Below, piece by piece: positions 24,046 through 35,340 of a stretch of DNA of 64,000 nucleotides. Source of the DNA: Icerya purchasi (Eukaryota > Arthropoda > Insecta > Hemiptera > Monophlebidae). A program made the translations under genes and the position numbers. The stretch covers positions 400,926,557 to 400,990,556 of the forward strand of contig CM077115.1 of NCBI GenBank assembly GCA_039619475.1. Reading direction: 5' to 3'. Each line of letters opens with the position of its first letter. Position 1 is the first letter of the stretch. Below the pieces are notes generated by a model that was not told the DNA's origin, did not search any database, and was given only the letters and a program-made list of their open reading frames with translations.

Positions 24046-25765
24046 GGGCGAGGATATTAGTGTGTAATAAAACGATCAGATATCAGATCTGCGAGTAATT
24101 TATTTAGTGACAACTAATAAAAATTATTAAAATCAAAATAATCGTTCAGTATTCTCGCGCGGAAGATTGCGACAAACGCGCACACCATCATATTTAGTTA
24201 ATGCTCAAACACAAACATTTCGATCGAACTTGTTCAAAGATTAAAAATCAAACGATCGCTGTCAGTTTCAAGTGTAGTTTTACGTACACATCTGCACTGC
24301 ACATAAAATTGTCACGTATCTAACAAAAATTAGTTTACAAATAAGTACTTAAAATTATCACGTATACGTATGTGAGCAACAAAAATGTGTAAATAAGTAA
24401 TGTCAGAAAGACACATTGTCTTCAGTAATGAATGAAAAAAATGGGGGAAAAACGTAAAGCTCTGTGCTGTGCGATTAAGGAAAATAAGTCGTCGTCCTTT
24501 ACTTGTTCTCGGAATCTGTACTCCTTCTCACATTTCCTACAGCTATGAAGTGTTCTTTTGTTGTCCAGTATAGAGCTTCGTATAAATAGGACTTTTAAGT
24601 ACTTTTTCTAGTGACTTTGTTTTTTTTTGTTTTATATATCGATTTGAATTTTTAATCTGTTGATTTCGAGAGTTTTTGCAGGCTCCCAGTATTGATGTTT
24701 AAAAAATATATATAACGGTGTAGCCTCCGCATAATTAATTTACTTATTTTCATAGTTAAAAGAGTACCACGCAGAAAACCAAAAAAAAAAAAAACCTTTC
24801 TTCGTACACGAGTTAGTTTAAACGTTTTTTTTTTTTTTTTTGGTTTAGATTAATTCTGACGTGAAGAAACGGAAATACTATTATGATCATTAAAAGTCAA
24901 TTAAGTTTTCTGAAAATTCGAATTTCCCCAAAAAGTAGGCTTTTACGTCAGTCTTATATATTCATTCTGAAACAAATCTTACGTTGCGTAAAAGGTCACT
25001 CGAATAAATGAAATGCGCGTCTAAATTATGCAGCAGAGTTAGAAAAAATTAAAATTGCGTTGTATTCATTTTTATTTTGGGGTCCGGCGCAATCTATAAT
25101 ATGTTTAATTAAAATAACTCTATCTGATATTACGTCGTCCAAGGCCAACTAAAATTCCAGACACAGGTACATCGCCTCCGGGCACACAATGATAGTTCTA
25201 AATTTGTGAAAGGAGGAAGGAATCAGGCTGAGGTAAACATATATTTTAAAACTAACGCATAATTGCCGCAAAATATCGAGAAACACATCGCTCGCAAATG
25301 CGCTGAAGCAAAATTATGGTGCACATTGCGCGATTATTATGAAACAAAAATTATACTTCATCTCCCGTAATGAACGGAAAATTTAGACACAGCTGGATAT
25401 CGGTAATTTACTTAAGAATTCATAATCTCCCTTGAAGGAGGGCCCCTGGCAGCTATCGTTAATTTTAAAAAGATAGCCTAGAACGAGTTGTCTTATCCAC
25501 ATTGTAGGTATAAAAAAATTTGCAAATAGTCTCAAAATTTTTAAATTATTACTAACTGAACCTTTTTTTCTTTTTTTATTCTTTTTTTGACGATTTAACA
25601 AAATAATGTACGAATTAACGCGAACTTTTTCTACTCGAGTAATATTTTAACGTGCAATTAATTATGCTAAAAATTAAAATTTAATTTGAGAGATTAATGA
25701 TTTTTTTTTTAACTTGAGGATTTGAAAATAATATGTATTTAGTGGCGCGCCAACGTTTCACAATC

Positions 25766-25778
25766 GGGGGGGGGGGGG
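25766..25778. repeat. Poly(G) run
   Basis: Thirteen G in a row in AT-rich surroundings. Confidence 0.9.
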
Positions 25779-26762
25779 CATAAATCACCCCTATACATAG
25801 AGAGGCCTATATATGGATTAATAAAAAAAGAATGTAGCTTTTTTTGTCGCAACTGATAATATTTTATATAAATCAAAACAGGCTTCAATTATGAAGTGAA
25901 ATAAAAACGTTTTTCCTTTTTTACTTTAACTGATTTTCTCTTATCGAATTTTTGTTTTCTTAGATCGGTGTTGGCCACTTTGTTTTATAATATTTAATAC
26001 GGTTAAAAAATTGAATTTTATTAATTCAAACGACCCCTCTTCATATTTATTTAGCATTTCGTTTAATTTTCTTGGATTTTTATTAAATAACTGTATATAT
26101 GTATACTGGTATAATATATATTTTTCTGAAGGGGCGTCGCCACCGCAGTTTTGCGGGGGGTGACTGCTCCTGTTACCCCCTGCTCGGCACGACACTGTAT
26201 GTATTCGTCGAACAAAGCGAACTACCTTTAATTAGCTGTATGGCAAACATAAACTCGAACTGTTTACAATTTTTGTGGCGTTGATTCTCTGGGGGAGTGA
26301 GAATCAAGATTCTGATTTTAACCGATTTTCGTTAATGATAGAATTGAACAATTTCGATATCCAAGAGAAAAAAAAACAAAAGAAATAATACAGAATTGAA
26401 AGAAAGGATCTAATCCGTAAGTATAAATGAAATAATCCTTTGATTACATTTAAGTGAAAATCGCGAAAATGGAATAGCCGACGCTGCCTGTTCTAGCCAC
26501 AAATTGGATTTAGAATGAATAATACAAAAACTGAGCGAGCACCGAGAGAAAACAACAGAGATTAACATTTATTATGAAGATTTTGAAAGGCCTAGTTTTC
26601 GGTAAACAGATAAACAGATTTATGTAGCGGTAATGCGGCGACCATAATGCTAATAACTAATTTTTGGGTTTCGTTAAATTCGTCCAGAACCTACACACTT
26701 TACGTCACTAATGCAGAAAATAATACGTTGTCGACTTATCCAATACCGAATAGGACAAATAA

Positions 26763-27160
26763 AAAAAACTTTTTAAAAATAGCCTTTTATTTATGCACTA
26801 AAAAGTACAAAATAACTTTATTAGTGTGCGACTACCAGATACGTAACATTAAAATCTGAAACTACAAAGTACTCTGAAAAATAAAAGCAGAGGCCGCAAT
26901 TACAAAAATATTCGGTGTGTGTGGTATTGTGATGCACAACAATGGAACAACATTAAATAGTGATTGTAGTTTTCGCTTAGGATGTATTATAATATTAATA
27001 TTTAATTATTAATCTGCGGTCCCCGCTTTTATTTTAGGAATATTTTTTGTAGTTTCAGATTTTATTGTTAAGATGCGTATCTGGTAGTCGCACACTAATA
27101 AAGTTATTTTATGCTTCTTTTTAGTGCATAAATAAAAAGCTATTTTTAAAAAAAAAATAT
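26763..27160. mobile_element. Inverted-repeat (fold-back/MITE-like) element with ~145-bp arms
   Basis: The left arm (about 26763-26900) and right arm (about 27012-27157) are inverted copies at roughly 85-90% identity by eye. Both share tttatttatgcactaaaaag, ataactttattagtgtgcga, ctaccagatacg and aaatctgaaactacaaa. A spacer of about 110 bp lies between them. It has no coding capacity. It looks like a non-autonomous DNA element, but no clear target-site duplication could be defined because the flanks are A/T runs. Confidence 0.75.
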
Positions 27161-27389
27161 ATTTTTTTATTTTTTAGTCTCGGTTTTTTACTATGTATTT
27201 CGATAAAAAACAATAAATTTATCATTGTATTTTATTTTGCTTTATTTTATTCAATATCTTGATTACACTTACAGAAAGTTGTGTTACATTTTATTATTAA
27301 ATAATAGATCGCATTCGTTCAATTATATTGTCATTTGTTTTTCATACAATATATACGAAATCCTCAGCACATGAAAGACTATGTTTGAC
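27161..27389. other. AT-rich DNA
   Basis: Short, very AT-rich stretch between the inverted-repeat element and the 27.4 kb repeat; no feature seen. Confidence 0.4.
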
Positions 27390-27390
27390 T

Positions 27391-27500
27391 GATAGCGCGA
27401 TCTTTCCACCGATGTATCACATGACCGGGGGAAAAAATATTTTTTTGAAACTTAGGGTTCGATTTTAAAGTTGAAAACCCAAATGTTCCAAAATAAAGAA
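27391..27500 (-). repeat. Dispersed repeat, partial unit next to copy 2
   Basis: Resembles the left part of 27650-27780: tagcgcgatctttcca, then ccggggga, an A/T run, ggttcgattttaaagttgaa and aacccaaatgttcc. It lies about 260 bp upstream in the same orientation, so the locus is a degenerate tandem pair. Confidence 0.55.
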
Positions 27501-27649
27501 ATACATAAGGATGCGAATTTTTAAAACCTTGTTCAAAATTTTTAGCTATATAGCTGAACCACAAGACGTCATTTTTTGTGCTTTTTTAAACTTTTGGTAA
27601 ACTTCCAATGTTTCGTTAAGAAAATGAAATACGAGTTTGCTTCCGACAA

Positions 27650-27935
27650 ATAGCGCTCTTTCCAGCAGTCGCCCGGAAAAAAGAAAAAAAAGTTTTTTTT
27701 AAATTTCGAGGTTTCGGCGTCCCGAGGGTTTAATTTTGAAGTTGGAAACCCGAATGTTGCATAATATTGTATCGTCATCTATAACACGCATTTCTGCAAA
27801 AAGACACTTTTTTAATTCCTCGGGAAGTAGGTGAAAAGTCGTTCGCAACATTCCCCCCAGACAGACAGAAGGTAGACAGACAGAATGCAGACAGACAGAA
27901 GGACAAACCGAGTTAAATAAAAGGCTATAAAAAAA
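27650..27935 (-). repeat. Dispersed repeat, copy 2 (full unit)
   Basis: Matches 12533-12768 over about 240 bp. Minus-strand reading gives FHLLPEELKKC and DDDTILCNIRV and continues open to PSGRRNLEI. Copy 1 keeps the same frame with several replacements (for example LPDELKKC, DDNTILCN). The right side carries imperfect gacagacagaa repeats (27868-27903) and ends gttaaataaaaggctata. I recognise no protein family for the short frame, and it may be incidental. Confidence 0.7.
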
Positions 27936-29178
27936 CATCGGAAACTGCTGATAATTTTATGTTGATGTTCAAGAAAAATACGAATTTTGTTGAAACGAAT
28001 GCTATGCTTTTATTTTAACCGTTAATAAGATCAAAAATTTTACATTTATTACACATATTTATACATTCGCTAAATAAAACATAAATACTATTTATCACTC
28101 GGGGAATGTTTAAATGCATACCTTACGTACACATATACCTGGATGTGTAGATATAGATACTTCTTTGCACAAGTAAAAATGATACACATCATTTCATTAT
28201 ACTTTTGTATTTCCGATATTTAATTATTAGTAGTAGTGTTTCAATTATACATATTTAGTATTTCAGTTATACGTACATATAACTAAAATACATTGTATAA
28301 AATAATGAATTTTATATTTTTTCGGTAACAAATATATATAATTAAAGGGGGAAGAAAAGTATTAATTGACAGTATTGGTTAAAACTGTCTCCGGTGTATT
28401 ATATTAAAAACGAATTTATAACTAAATGCAAAAATATAGATAAACGTATTTTTTAACTAATATAATATTGCCGAATATACTATGGTAAGCCGGTAAAGTG
28501 ACGAAAAAGAAAAGTCTGTCAGAGAAACTTGATAAATGATAGGTGAATAGCGACGTGTTTTGTGCAAAAAACTCATTATTTTCTTTTAGACCGCTCTGAA
28601 TTCGACTGGATGTTCCGATTTTTTGCCTTTATCAGATACCGATTATATAATCGGAACATTACTGCTGACAGTTAAACAGTGCAACACCCCTACGAGTACA
28701 CAATAAAATAATATATAATTTTGAAAGAAGTATATATGTATTCCCTGAGCGATGCTCCTATATTTCATCTACTGATTTCGTTCATTTTTGTTAGAACTCT
28801 TACGAACTTAGTATTAGCAATCAAAACAAAAAATGAAAATAGTTTTAACGAAATTCGCGTTTTTCTTAAACGTCAATTGAAAATTATTAGCAATTATCGA
28901 AATTTATTCTATTTCAGATTCGACTATTCTGACAACATGTATTAATATTAGTGACGTCAAATGTGGGGAAGCTATGTGAATTTAATACAACCCTTAGTAA
29001 TTCTTACAGCGGGAACAATAAGAAAATGCTATACCAGAAAAAAGAAAAAATCTTAACAAAGTTTGTAACGTTTTAATAAAAAATTCACGTAACGAAAAAA
29101 GTTGCATTAAACAAGACATTTAATTTTGCTTGAATCAGTCAACAGATTTCCGAAACGTAAATGTAATATACTCGTATA
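27936..29178. other. AT-rich DNA without recognisable gene
   Basis: Only short motif-free frames. A small perfect palindrome, ccgattatataatcgg, sits at about 28637-28652. Confidence 0.45.
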
Positions 29179-29208
29179 CATTAATGGCTATGCCATTTTC
29201 ACGCCAAT
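29179..29208 (+). repeat. Fragment of the (TA)n-bounded hairpin repeat end
   Basis: attaatggctatgccatttt followed by cacgccaa matches, in opposite orientation, the terminal palindromic end at 32793-32822. AATGGCTATGCCATT is itself a perfect palindrome apart from its central base. Confidence 0.5.
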
Positions 29209-29289
29209 GCCGAAGGGTTTAATCAGTAACCTTTTTACGTCAGAAATTTGGTATCGAATATTCCGAAATGTTTACTCTGTAACGCTTTT

Positions 29290-29508
29290 TTTGTGTCATA
29301 TTTGTAAAGCATTTATTTCATATACTCGAATAACATAAACAACACCGGTATTCAACGCAAATACATGTATTCAAATAATATTCAAAGAGAATACTATTTT
29401 AATTATGTATTAAAATAATATTCTCTTTGAATATTATTTGAATGCATGTATTTACGTTGAATACCGGTGTTGTTCATATTATTCGAGTATATGAAACGAC
29501 ACAAAGGG
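29290..29508. mobile_element. Near-perfect hairpin (fold-back) element
   Basis: The left arm (about 29290-29401) and right arm (about 29410-29508) are inverted copies, almost identical over tttcatatactcgaataa, aacaacaccggtattcaacg, aaatacatg and ttcaaataatattcaaagag. The outermost tttgtgtc also matches, but the left arm has about 18 extra bases just inside it. The central spacer is under 10 bases. It is non-coding and no target-site duplication is evident. Confidence 0.75.
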
Positions 29509-30895
29509 CACATGATGTTAATATTAACATTTATTTCGTTTCGTGAAGAACGACACATAGTCTCAAGTAAAAACTTTCCTTCTATAAAAATTATAGAAGG
29601 CTATCCAACTGGGCAATTAGGGAGTATACGAAAAATCGAGTTTCGCCTCTTCCAGTGTTTTTTACATTTCACGCTAATCTTACCAGTGTTGATTCATATC
29701 TATCGTCCATGACAGGAAGCAGAAACTGAAAGGATATCTGAAAATTAGAGGGTTATCTGATTTTTTTTGAAAAGGAGAAATAGCCGTGGGATATCTGCAC
29801 AATTGTAAAAAATGCTCACCGTCGCACTGATAAAAATAAATAAATAAACGAAAAATACCGAGTCTTAAAAATGATATAAGGAAACCGCATTCGGCGACAA
29901 ACGAATTATTTCCGCGGGGTCATTTTAATCCGCGGTGCCATTAAATTCATTTGAATTCATCTGAATTCATTTCAACGAAATATTGCCTAGTAGAAAACCA
30001 TCTACACAATTACCTATCAAGACGGTTTTCATTTCTACTTAAGCCGCTGCTACGTGAGATTACTCACCAGTCGCACCTTAATATCTTGAACACGAGAGGT
30101 ATGTATCGCGTTCTACGACAATGATTCAGGAAGAAGAAGACTAAACCGCCGGTGTCGAACTCGAAACATAGCTCTTTGAGATGACAACGAGGAGGTCGTT
30201 ATTGCGAGCTGCTCAGTACTCTGAGGTTGCCCCTAGTCAACTGCTTGTTATAAAAAAGCCTCGTATCGACATCAAAATCACTCGGTCCTCCCGGAACAAT
30301 GACGTGTGGCATGCTTTAGCGTATGTAAAAAGCAAGTCCAACCTAAAAAAGTACAACAACAAATGCGGTTAAAAGATATTTAAATTAATTAACGGATGAC
30401 ATACGGCGTTGCATATGTACAGATATGAATCTTGAAGACAAAATTGCGCAGTGTACGTTTGCACCCTGCGCATCAGGAACAAACTACACCGTATTAATCC
30501 AATCGATGATAAAACACTGATAATTCACGAAATCAATCAACATCTCGAAACGAACAATTCTAATACGCCAAACGTTAAAAATTAATTTTAAATTTAATAA
30601 AAATTGAAATAAGCTCCTTTATAATATTTTATATTAAAAAAACATGACTTTCTTTAATCGTTTTTTTGTGTAGTGGTGTAAGTGATAGTTAATATTTACA
30701 ACATGAACGATAATAAAAACGTAGGCTTCAAATCCATCAGCATTGCTGTAAATTTTTTTAGTCGTACATTTTTTCATTATTAATTCTTATTGCATAATCT
30801 CACTTTAATGTATTATGTATAACCACATAAATAAAATGAAAAATTTTAAACATTAAAATCATATAATGGCTGATTTTTAATTTTGTTATTAATTA
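29509..30895. other. No recognisable gene
   Basis: Frames at 29467-29712 and 30181-30372 carry no domain. 29980-30370 is slightly richer in GC, but no splice or coding pattern is convincing. Confidence 0.45.
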
Positions 30896-30896
30896 T

Positions 30897-31706
30897 ACAT
30901 ATATATATTTATATATATACTAGTTGTTACCCATGACTTCGCCCCGTAAATTAATACCCATTTAAATCTGTATTTAGAAATTATAAGAAAAATGTTTGTT
31001 TTATCCAGAATTTATGTATAAATATATCTATACATATATGAATATTACATAGAACATCTTTTTAAATCTTTATTTTATTTTACCACATCTTTTTAAATTT
31101 GTACGTCCTTTGCCAAAACATTCATTATAGTCAACCGAGTGACATTTTCTGGGAGTCTCCTTATCGCTTTTATCGTTTAAATCATCGGATTTCTATTCTT
31201 TACTTACCATATATCTGCTGGCTTTTGTCCGCAGCTTCAACCGCACATTAATACCTGTTAAATGTGTACGTCCAAGTGAAACTTTTGTAGTGTTTAATTC
31301 GAGATTATCTGCACATTGCTACTGATTTAACAAATCATTTTGGTTACAGTTTTAAGTAAATTTTTCTTTACTTCGACGTATTTTTTTATTTCCTCGTTGA
31401 CAGTTTTTGCATTCTACAAAAAGTTTCATTTCTATCGCCGTTAGTTTTCAGCTAACGACGCACAATTTTTTTCTATTTCACCGAGTGCATTTCACCTATC
31501 TTTCACACTCTACTGACAAAAATCCACATGAGTCAACTAAATCGTATCATAAACTTATGAATTAAGCACTAAAAACTTCCACAGGAATCAGTCTATCCAC
31601 TGGTGGAACCCGGAACAAAATCGGTTCGCTAGTTCATGAGATTAGCACGTTACAGATAGGCAAATTTTCCAACTTTCATTTACACATAATATGTATATAT
31701 ATATAG
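30897..31706 (+). repeat. Arthropod-type interspersed repeat between TA runs
   Basis: Starts in TA repeats followed by ctagttgttacccatgactt and cgcccc. It ends with aaaatcggttcgctagttc, atgagattagcacgtta and a second TA run (31693-31706). I recognise this start and end style (ctagctgttgcccgcgactt and ...agttcatgagattagcg) from widely dispersed arthropod repeats, but cannot assign a superfamily. The interior of about 650 bp is non-coding and decayed. Confidence 0.5.
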
Positions 31707-32194
31707 TACCTGGCGCACCAAGTAGTTGCTCGGCGCACAAAATCATTCCGTCCTCAGAAATAAATATATATAAATATTGAATATAATCTACTTATATGCA
31801 GAAATCTTAACTTTATTTTAATCTTATATATATTCACAAAAAATAAAATATTTTAAAACTAATTTATGAATTTAAAGCCTCTTTCCACGCAACATTGCAG
31901 GCAAAGTCAAATCAGTTCAGTACCTTTTTTTCCTTAATTAATTAACTTTCCTCTTTTATTTTCCTGTTTAGTAGCTATTGAAAACCTGTTTTTTTTTCTC
32001 ATTTAAATATAAAATTAATACAAAAAATAAAAAATAAACTGTTCTTATTAATAAATGATCGTTTTTAAAAATGAAAAATGAAATCGTTATAGCGAATAAA
32101 TCTCAATAAACGATTGTTCTATTACTACTGAATTAGTGAAAACCCACTTAAACTCGCAAAAACGAATTTTGCCACGGATTAGACCGTGATAGAT

Positions 32195-32320
32195 CGATTT
32201 ATTGGCGAAAAATACCCCTAGTGTGCAAATTTCGTGAAAATCGTTGGAGCCGTTTTCGAGATCGAGGGACGTACAAAAAATATATATAGACTTCCTTGCT
32301 CGTTCAATAATATTAGATAA
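32195..32320 (+). repeat. Arthropod-type repeat 3' fragment
   Basis: tgtgcaaatttcgtgaaaatc, then gttggagccgttttcgagat, a short TA run and tgctcgttcaataatattag at the end. This is the characteristic 3' end of a common arthropod interspersed repeat. The 5' limit is unclear; the similarity may begin near 32090. Confidence 0.5.
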
Positions 32321-32539
32321 ATCAGAGGTCATGGGTTTGAGACTTGTCTCGTTCCGGATCGAAGTCGCTCCCAGGTTTACCCAGCCTGAAATAATTGGGT
32401 AACAGAGAAATCTGGGAAGGTAAAGGCGGCCAAGAGAAAGGAACTGACCCCCTGCTCTCACTAGTGCCGTTGGGCTTTGTACATTGTAAATCTAAACTTC
32501 ACAATCCCCGACACCCTGTCAACGGGTATAGGATTTACT

Positions 32540-32540
32540 T

Positions 32541-32572
<32 letters not shown>
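32540..32572. repeat. (TA)n microsatellite
   Basis: TA run with one TG. It bounds the inverted copy of the hairpin repeat on its left side. Confidence 0.9.
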
Positions 32573-32573
<1 letters not shown>

Positions 32574-32822
32574 CAACTTGGTCCTTCGGTATTCGGAAAG
32601 GGGCAAGCCCCCTTCACTCGCAGGTTTAGTTCTTCTATAATTCTTATAAAAGATTAAACTTTTTCATTGGCTACGCCATTCGACAAAATTTTTTCGTTAC
32701 CTTTTTTCGTTACATTTTCGTTATAAATATCGTTACATAAAATTGTGACACTTTTGCGGACAAATTTCGTGACAGGACACTTTTCCTGATGACCCTTGGC
32801 GTAAAAATGGCATAGCCATTAA
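32573..32822 (-). repeat. (TA)n-bounded hairpin repeat, inverted copy C
   Basis: On the minus strand this starts at a TA run (32821-32840), with AATGGCTATGCCATT and TTTTTACGCCAAGG. It passes through TGTCACAATTTTATGTAACG and AATGTAACGAAAAAAGG, and ends with AGGGGGCTTGCCCCTTT and a CCGAA..TTCGG-like second hairpin before the TA run at 32540-32572. The order and the hairpin positions match copies A and B, but the hairpin bases differ (CACA loop versus TT). The fold is therefore better conserved than the sequence. Confidence 0.68.
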
Positions 32823-32840
32823 TATATATATATATTATAT

Positions 32841-34615
32841 ATCCATTTCGTTGTTATCCTAACATAACACTTATCTGAACTAGGCCAAGGTAACCTACAG
32901 CTCTAAACAAAAATCAAAATATACCGGTAGCGGAAGATCAATAGAAAAACTGATTCCTCAGACCCCTCATGACCGTAGTTGTTAAAAACTAGCTAAAGAT
33001 CTAATCTAAAGATAAATAAAGACACACAAGAAGAAAACGAAAAAAATAAATAAATAAATAAAACTATTTTGAAATCAAACCCAGTTTGGTTTTAAGCAGG
33101 GGGGGGGGGGGATAAAAATTATCGATGTATTTTTTAGACGTCTGTTATTGCAGAAGCTACCTAAAAATGCAGTTACACGCTATATTTTTATTCATCTAAT
33201 TTTAAAAAATTTAATAAAGGTACACAAACACGGAGATTGGTTGCTCAGTGATAAATAATGCGAAAAATTTCGAAACAACCGTAAAACTTATTTGATGTAG
33301 AACCGCAGTTGGAGCGGAAGTCTGTGAAACGTTTGAAAACGCCTTCGGTCAGAATTATTAAAGTCAACACAGATACGGAATGGGAGGTGCACGCTTTTTT
33401 TGCCGCATAGTAAGCGCGCTCCGATAAAACCAGACTAATGGCGAAGATCACAGATCGATGATAAGAAACGACGACTGTTCAAAAGCAACTCGTCCCAGCT
33501 TGAAGGACAAGACGCTCCATTTCCTCCGATTAGTCATTTATTTTTCTGTCTCGTTATTTATTTATTTTATTTATTTTTAAGCCGCGCCGAAGAACGAAAA
33601 AGAGTAAAAGTAAACTCGTCCGTAGACCGATTTCACCTTTTTCTTCAACTGCGCAAGGTTCAATACACGCGCTTCCACTGTTTGGAAAGGTCAAAATCAG
33701 TATAAAAACTTTTATCGTTGTCATTATCGTCGAAAGCACGCGCGTAACTTCTCTCAGAGCGTACGTTTTAATTATAAATGTAAGAAAAAATAATTGAAAA
33801 TGCCCTCTATACCGCCGTATGGAATCCGACCGTAGATTAACCTGCGCACAACACATGGCACAATTTAAAAATATCGATCGGGAATAGAAAAAAGTTATTA
33901 CTCTTCGCTTAACCTTAGACGACTACTATACATATCTGGCGCTGGACACCCGTGTGAAATTTGCATGAGTCGCTTCTTAAGAAATCCCGTCCGTCCTCTA
34001 TACGGATAAGAAAAATTTATCTTTTCTTCGCTATCCATTCGGAGCAGCGTCCGTCAATAAAAAGGAAAACTACAATATTAATCTTTTTCCTTTCGTTATT
34101 TTATTCTTTTAACACTTCTTTTCTTTTCTTTTTTAATATATAACGTAAAAAAATTAAAAGTCGCGTCAATGATCAGACAAACTACTTTTTACGGTAGCTT
34201 TTCTTCCTGCCTAATTAAGGACTGAAGGAAGATTAGAAACTCCCGCACAGTCTACAAAATCAACCCCCTAGAAACTGAAGCTGTATGAAAATTAAGTTAG
34301 AAATTTAATCATTTTGATGCTTGCTTCTTAAATGACGATTGATGTGTGTTTTCGGATAAAGTTCAACGGTGGTTATAGAAAAATAATGAATTACTCCACG
34401 CCATTTAGGGGGAAAAAGTTACGCGGCGCCCATGATCCGGTAAAGATATTTTTTTACACACATCCCTCCGAAATAGAAAAAAAGAGACAAAAAAATGAAT
34501 AACTATAAACATAACGAAACGTTAAATATCAAATCAACCATAGTAGTATTTTGCGAATAGCCCTGCTTTTTTTTTCGGTAAAAAAAGGAAATACTAAAAA
34601 TATAATTTCCTCCTA
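32841..34615. other. No recognisable gene
   Basis: A 13-G run at 33099-33111 and a slightly GC-richer stretch at 33240-33960 without recognisable coding motifs. The minus-strand 100-codon frame at 33554-33856 has no domain. Confidence 0.45.
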
Positions 34616-35340
34616 TTTTTTTTTTTTTTTTAATAAATTTACAAATATAAATCTAGGCGACCTGGGCTATTACGGCACCTAGACTCATTGGAAATTACAG
34701 AAGGCGGTGCAGTCTGTTCGATGTTGCAAAATTCAACACCGTCCGAACACAATCCGGGTAATTCGACAACAGACGATGGGGTGAGGTATGAGACTAGAAG
34801 TACGGGAAGTATGCCGGCGGCACCATATCAGCAGATGCTCTACGGTTGGCGAGGCCATGAACCCGCACAGCGGACAAGTGGACGGAGGGGGAGCTCCTTC
34901 AAAGACGTAATTGTGTGACAGTGCAGTGTGCCCCAGACGCAGTCTCGATAGGATCGAGAAATCCGTACGTGAGACGGGGAACGGCGGCCACCATGGGTCG
35001 GTATTCGACTTCATGGACTTCAGCCAGGTCGCTTGTTCTGACCATAGTTTGCTCCACTCTTCAGCAAAGTGCATTAGAAAGACTGATGACCCCACATCGG
35101 GCTAGATAGAGTTTCCTTAGCAGCCAAATCAATCCGCTCATGGCCGGGAACCCCAAAATGGCCAGGGACCCATAAGAATGTGACATATACCTCAGATCGT
35201 GAAAGTTGGAATAGGAGGTTTTTTACTTTAATTAGTAGAGAGTTGCCACTGTCTGGGCTCTGGATGGCTTTGATAGATTGAAGTGAGTCTATAATAAGAA
35301 GGGCATTTTGAGACAATCGTAAGAATATTCATTTTAACCA
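34616..35340 (-). pseudogene. I-like non-LTR retrotransposon 3' end: RNase H plus zinc-knuckle domain
   Basis: 5'-truncated minus-strand ORF2 end. From about 35330 down: LLIIDSLQSIKAIQSPDS, then VTFLWVPGHFGVPGHERIDL, ending AAKETLS, the C-terminal half of an RNase H domain with the aspartate and the W-V-P-G-H...E-x-x-D-x-A-A block present. A frame change near 35090 joins it to the C-terminal domain (35095-34733). That domain shows FSILSRLRLGHTALSHNY and a zinc knuckle CPLCGFMASPTVEHLLIWC (CX2CX9HX4C), the usual partner of RNase H in I-type elements. The copy ends in TTTATTA plus 16 A (T-run 34616-34631). The frameshift and 5' truncation make it non-functional. No target-site duplication was found. 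It differs from both family T and the 11.6 kb element. Confidence 0.85.

Larger units (their letters stand above)
23701..26760. other. AT-rich DNA without recognisable gene
   Basis: No protein domain seen. It holds a (CT)n(TA)n microsatellite, poly(A) and poly(T) runs at about 24780-24841 in inverted arrangement, and a 13-G run at 25766-25778. Frames at 25383-25601 and 25941-26195 (minus) have no recognisable motif. Confidence 0.45.

Noticed and set aside
24780..24842. Poly(A) followed by poly(T), read as a possible inverted element
   Set aside because: Only the homopolymers and a few flanking bases match; no arms beyond them.
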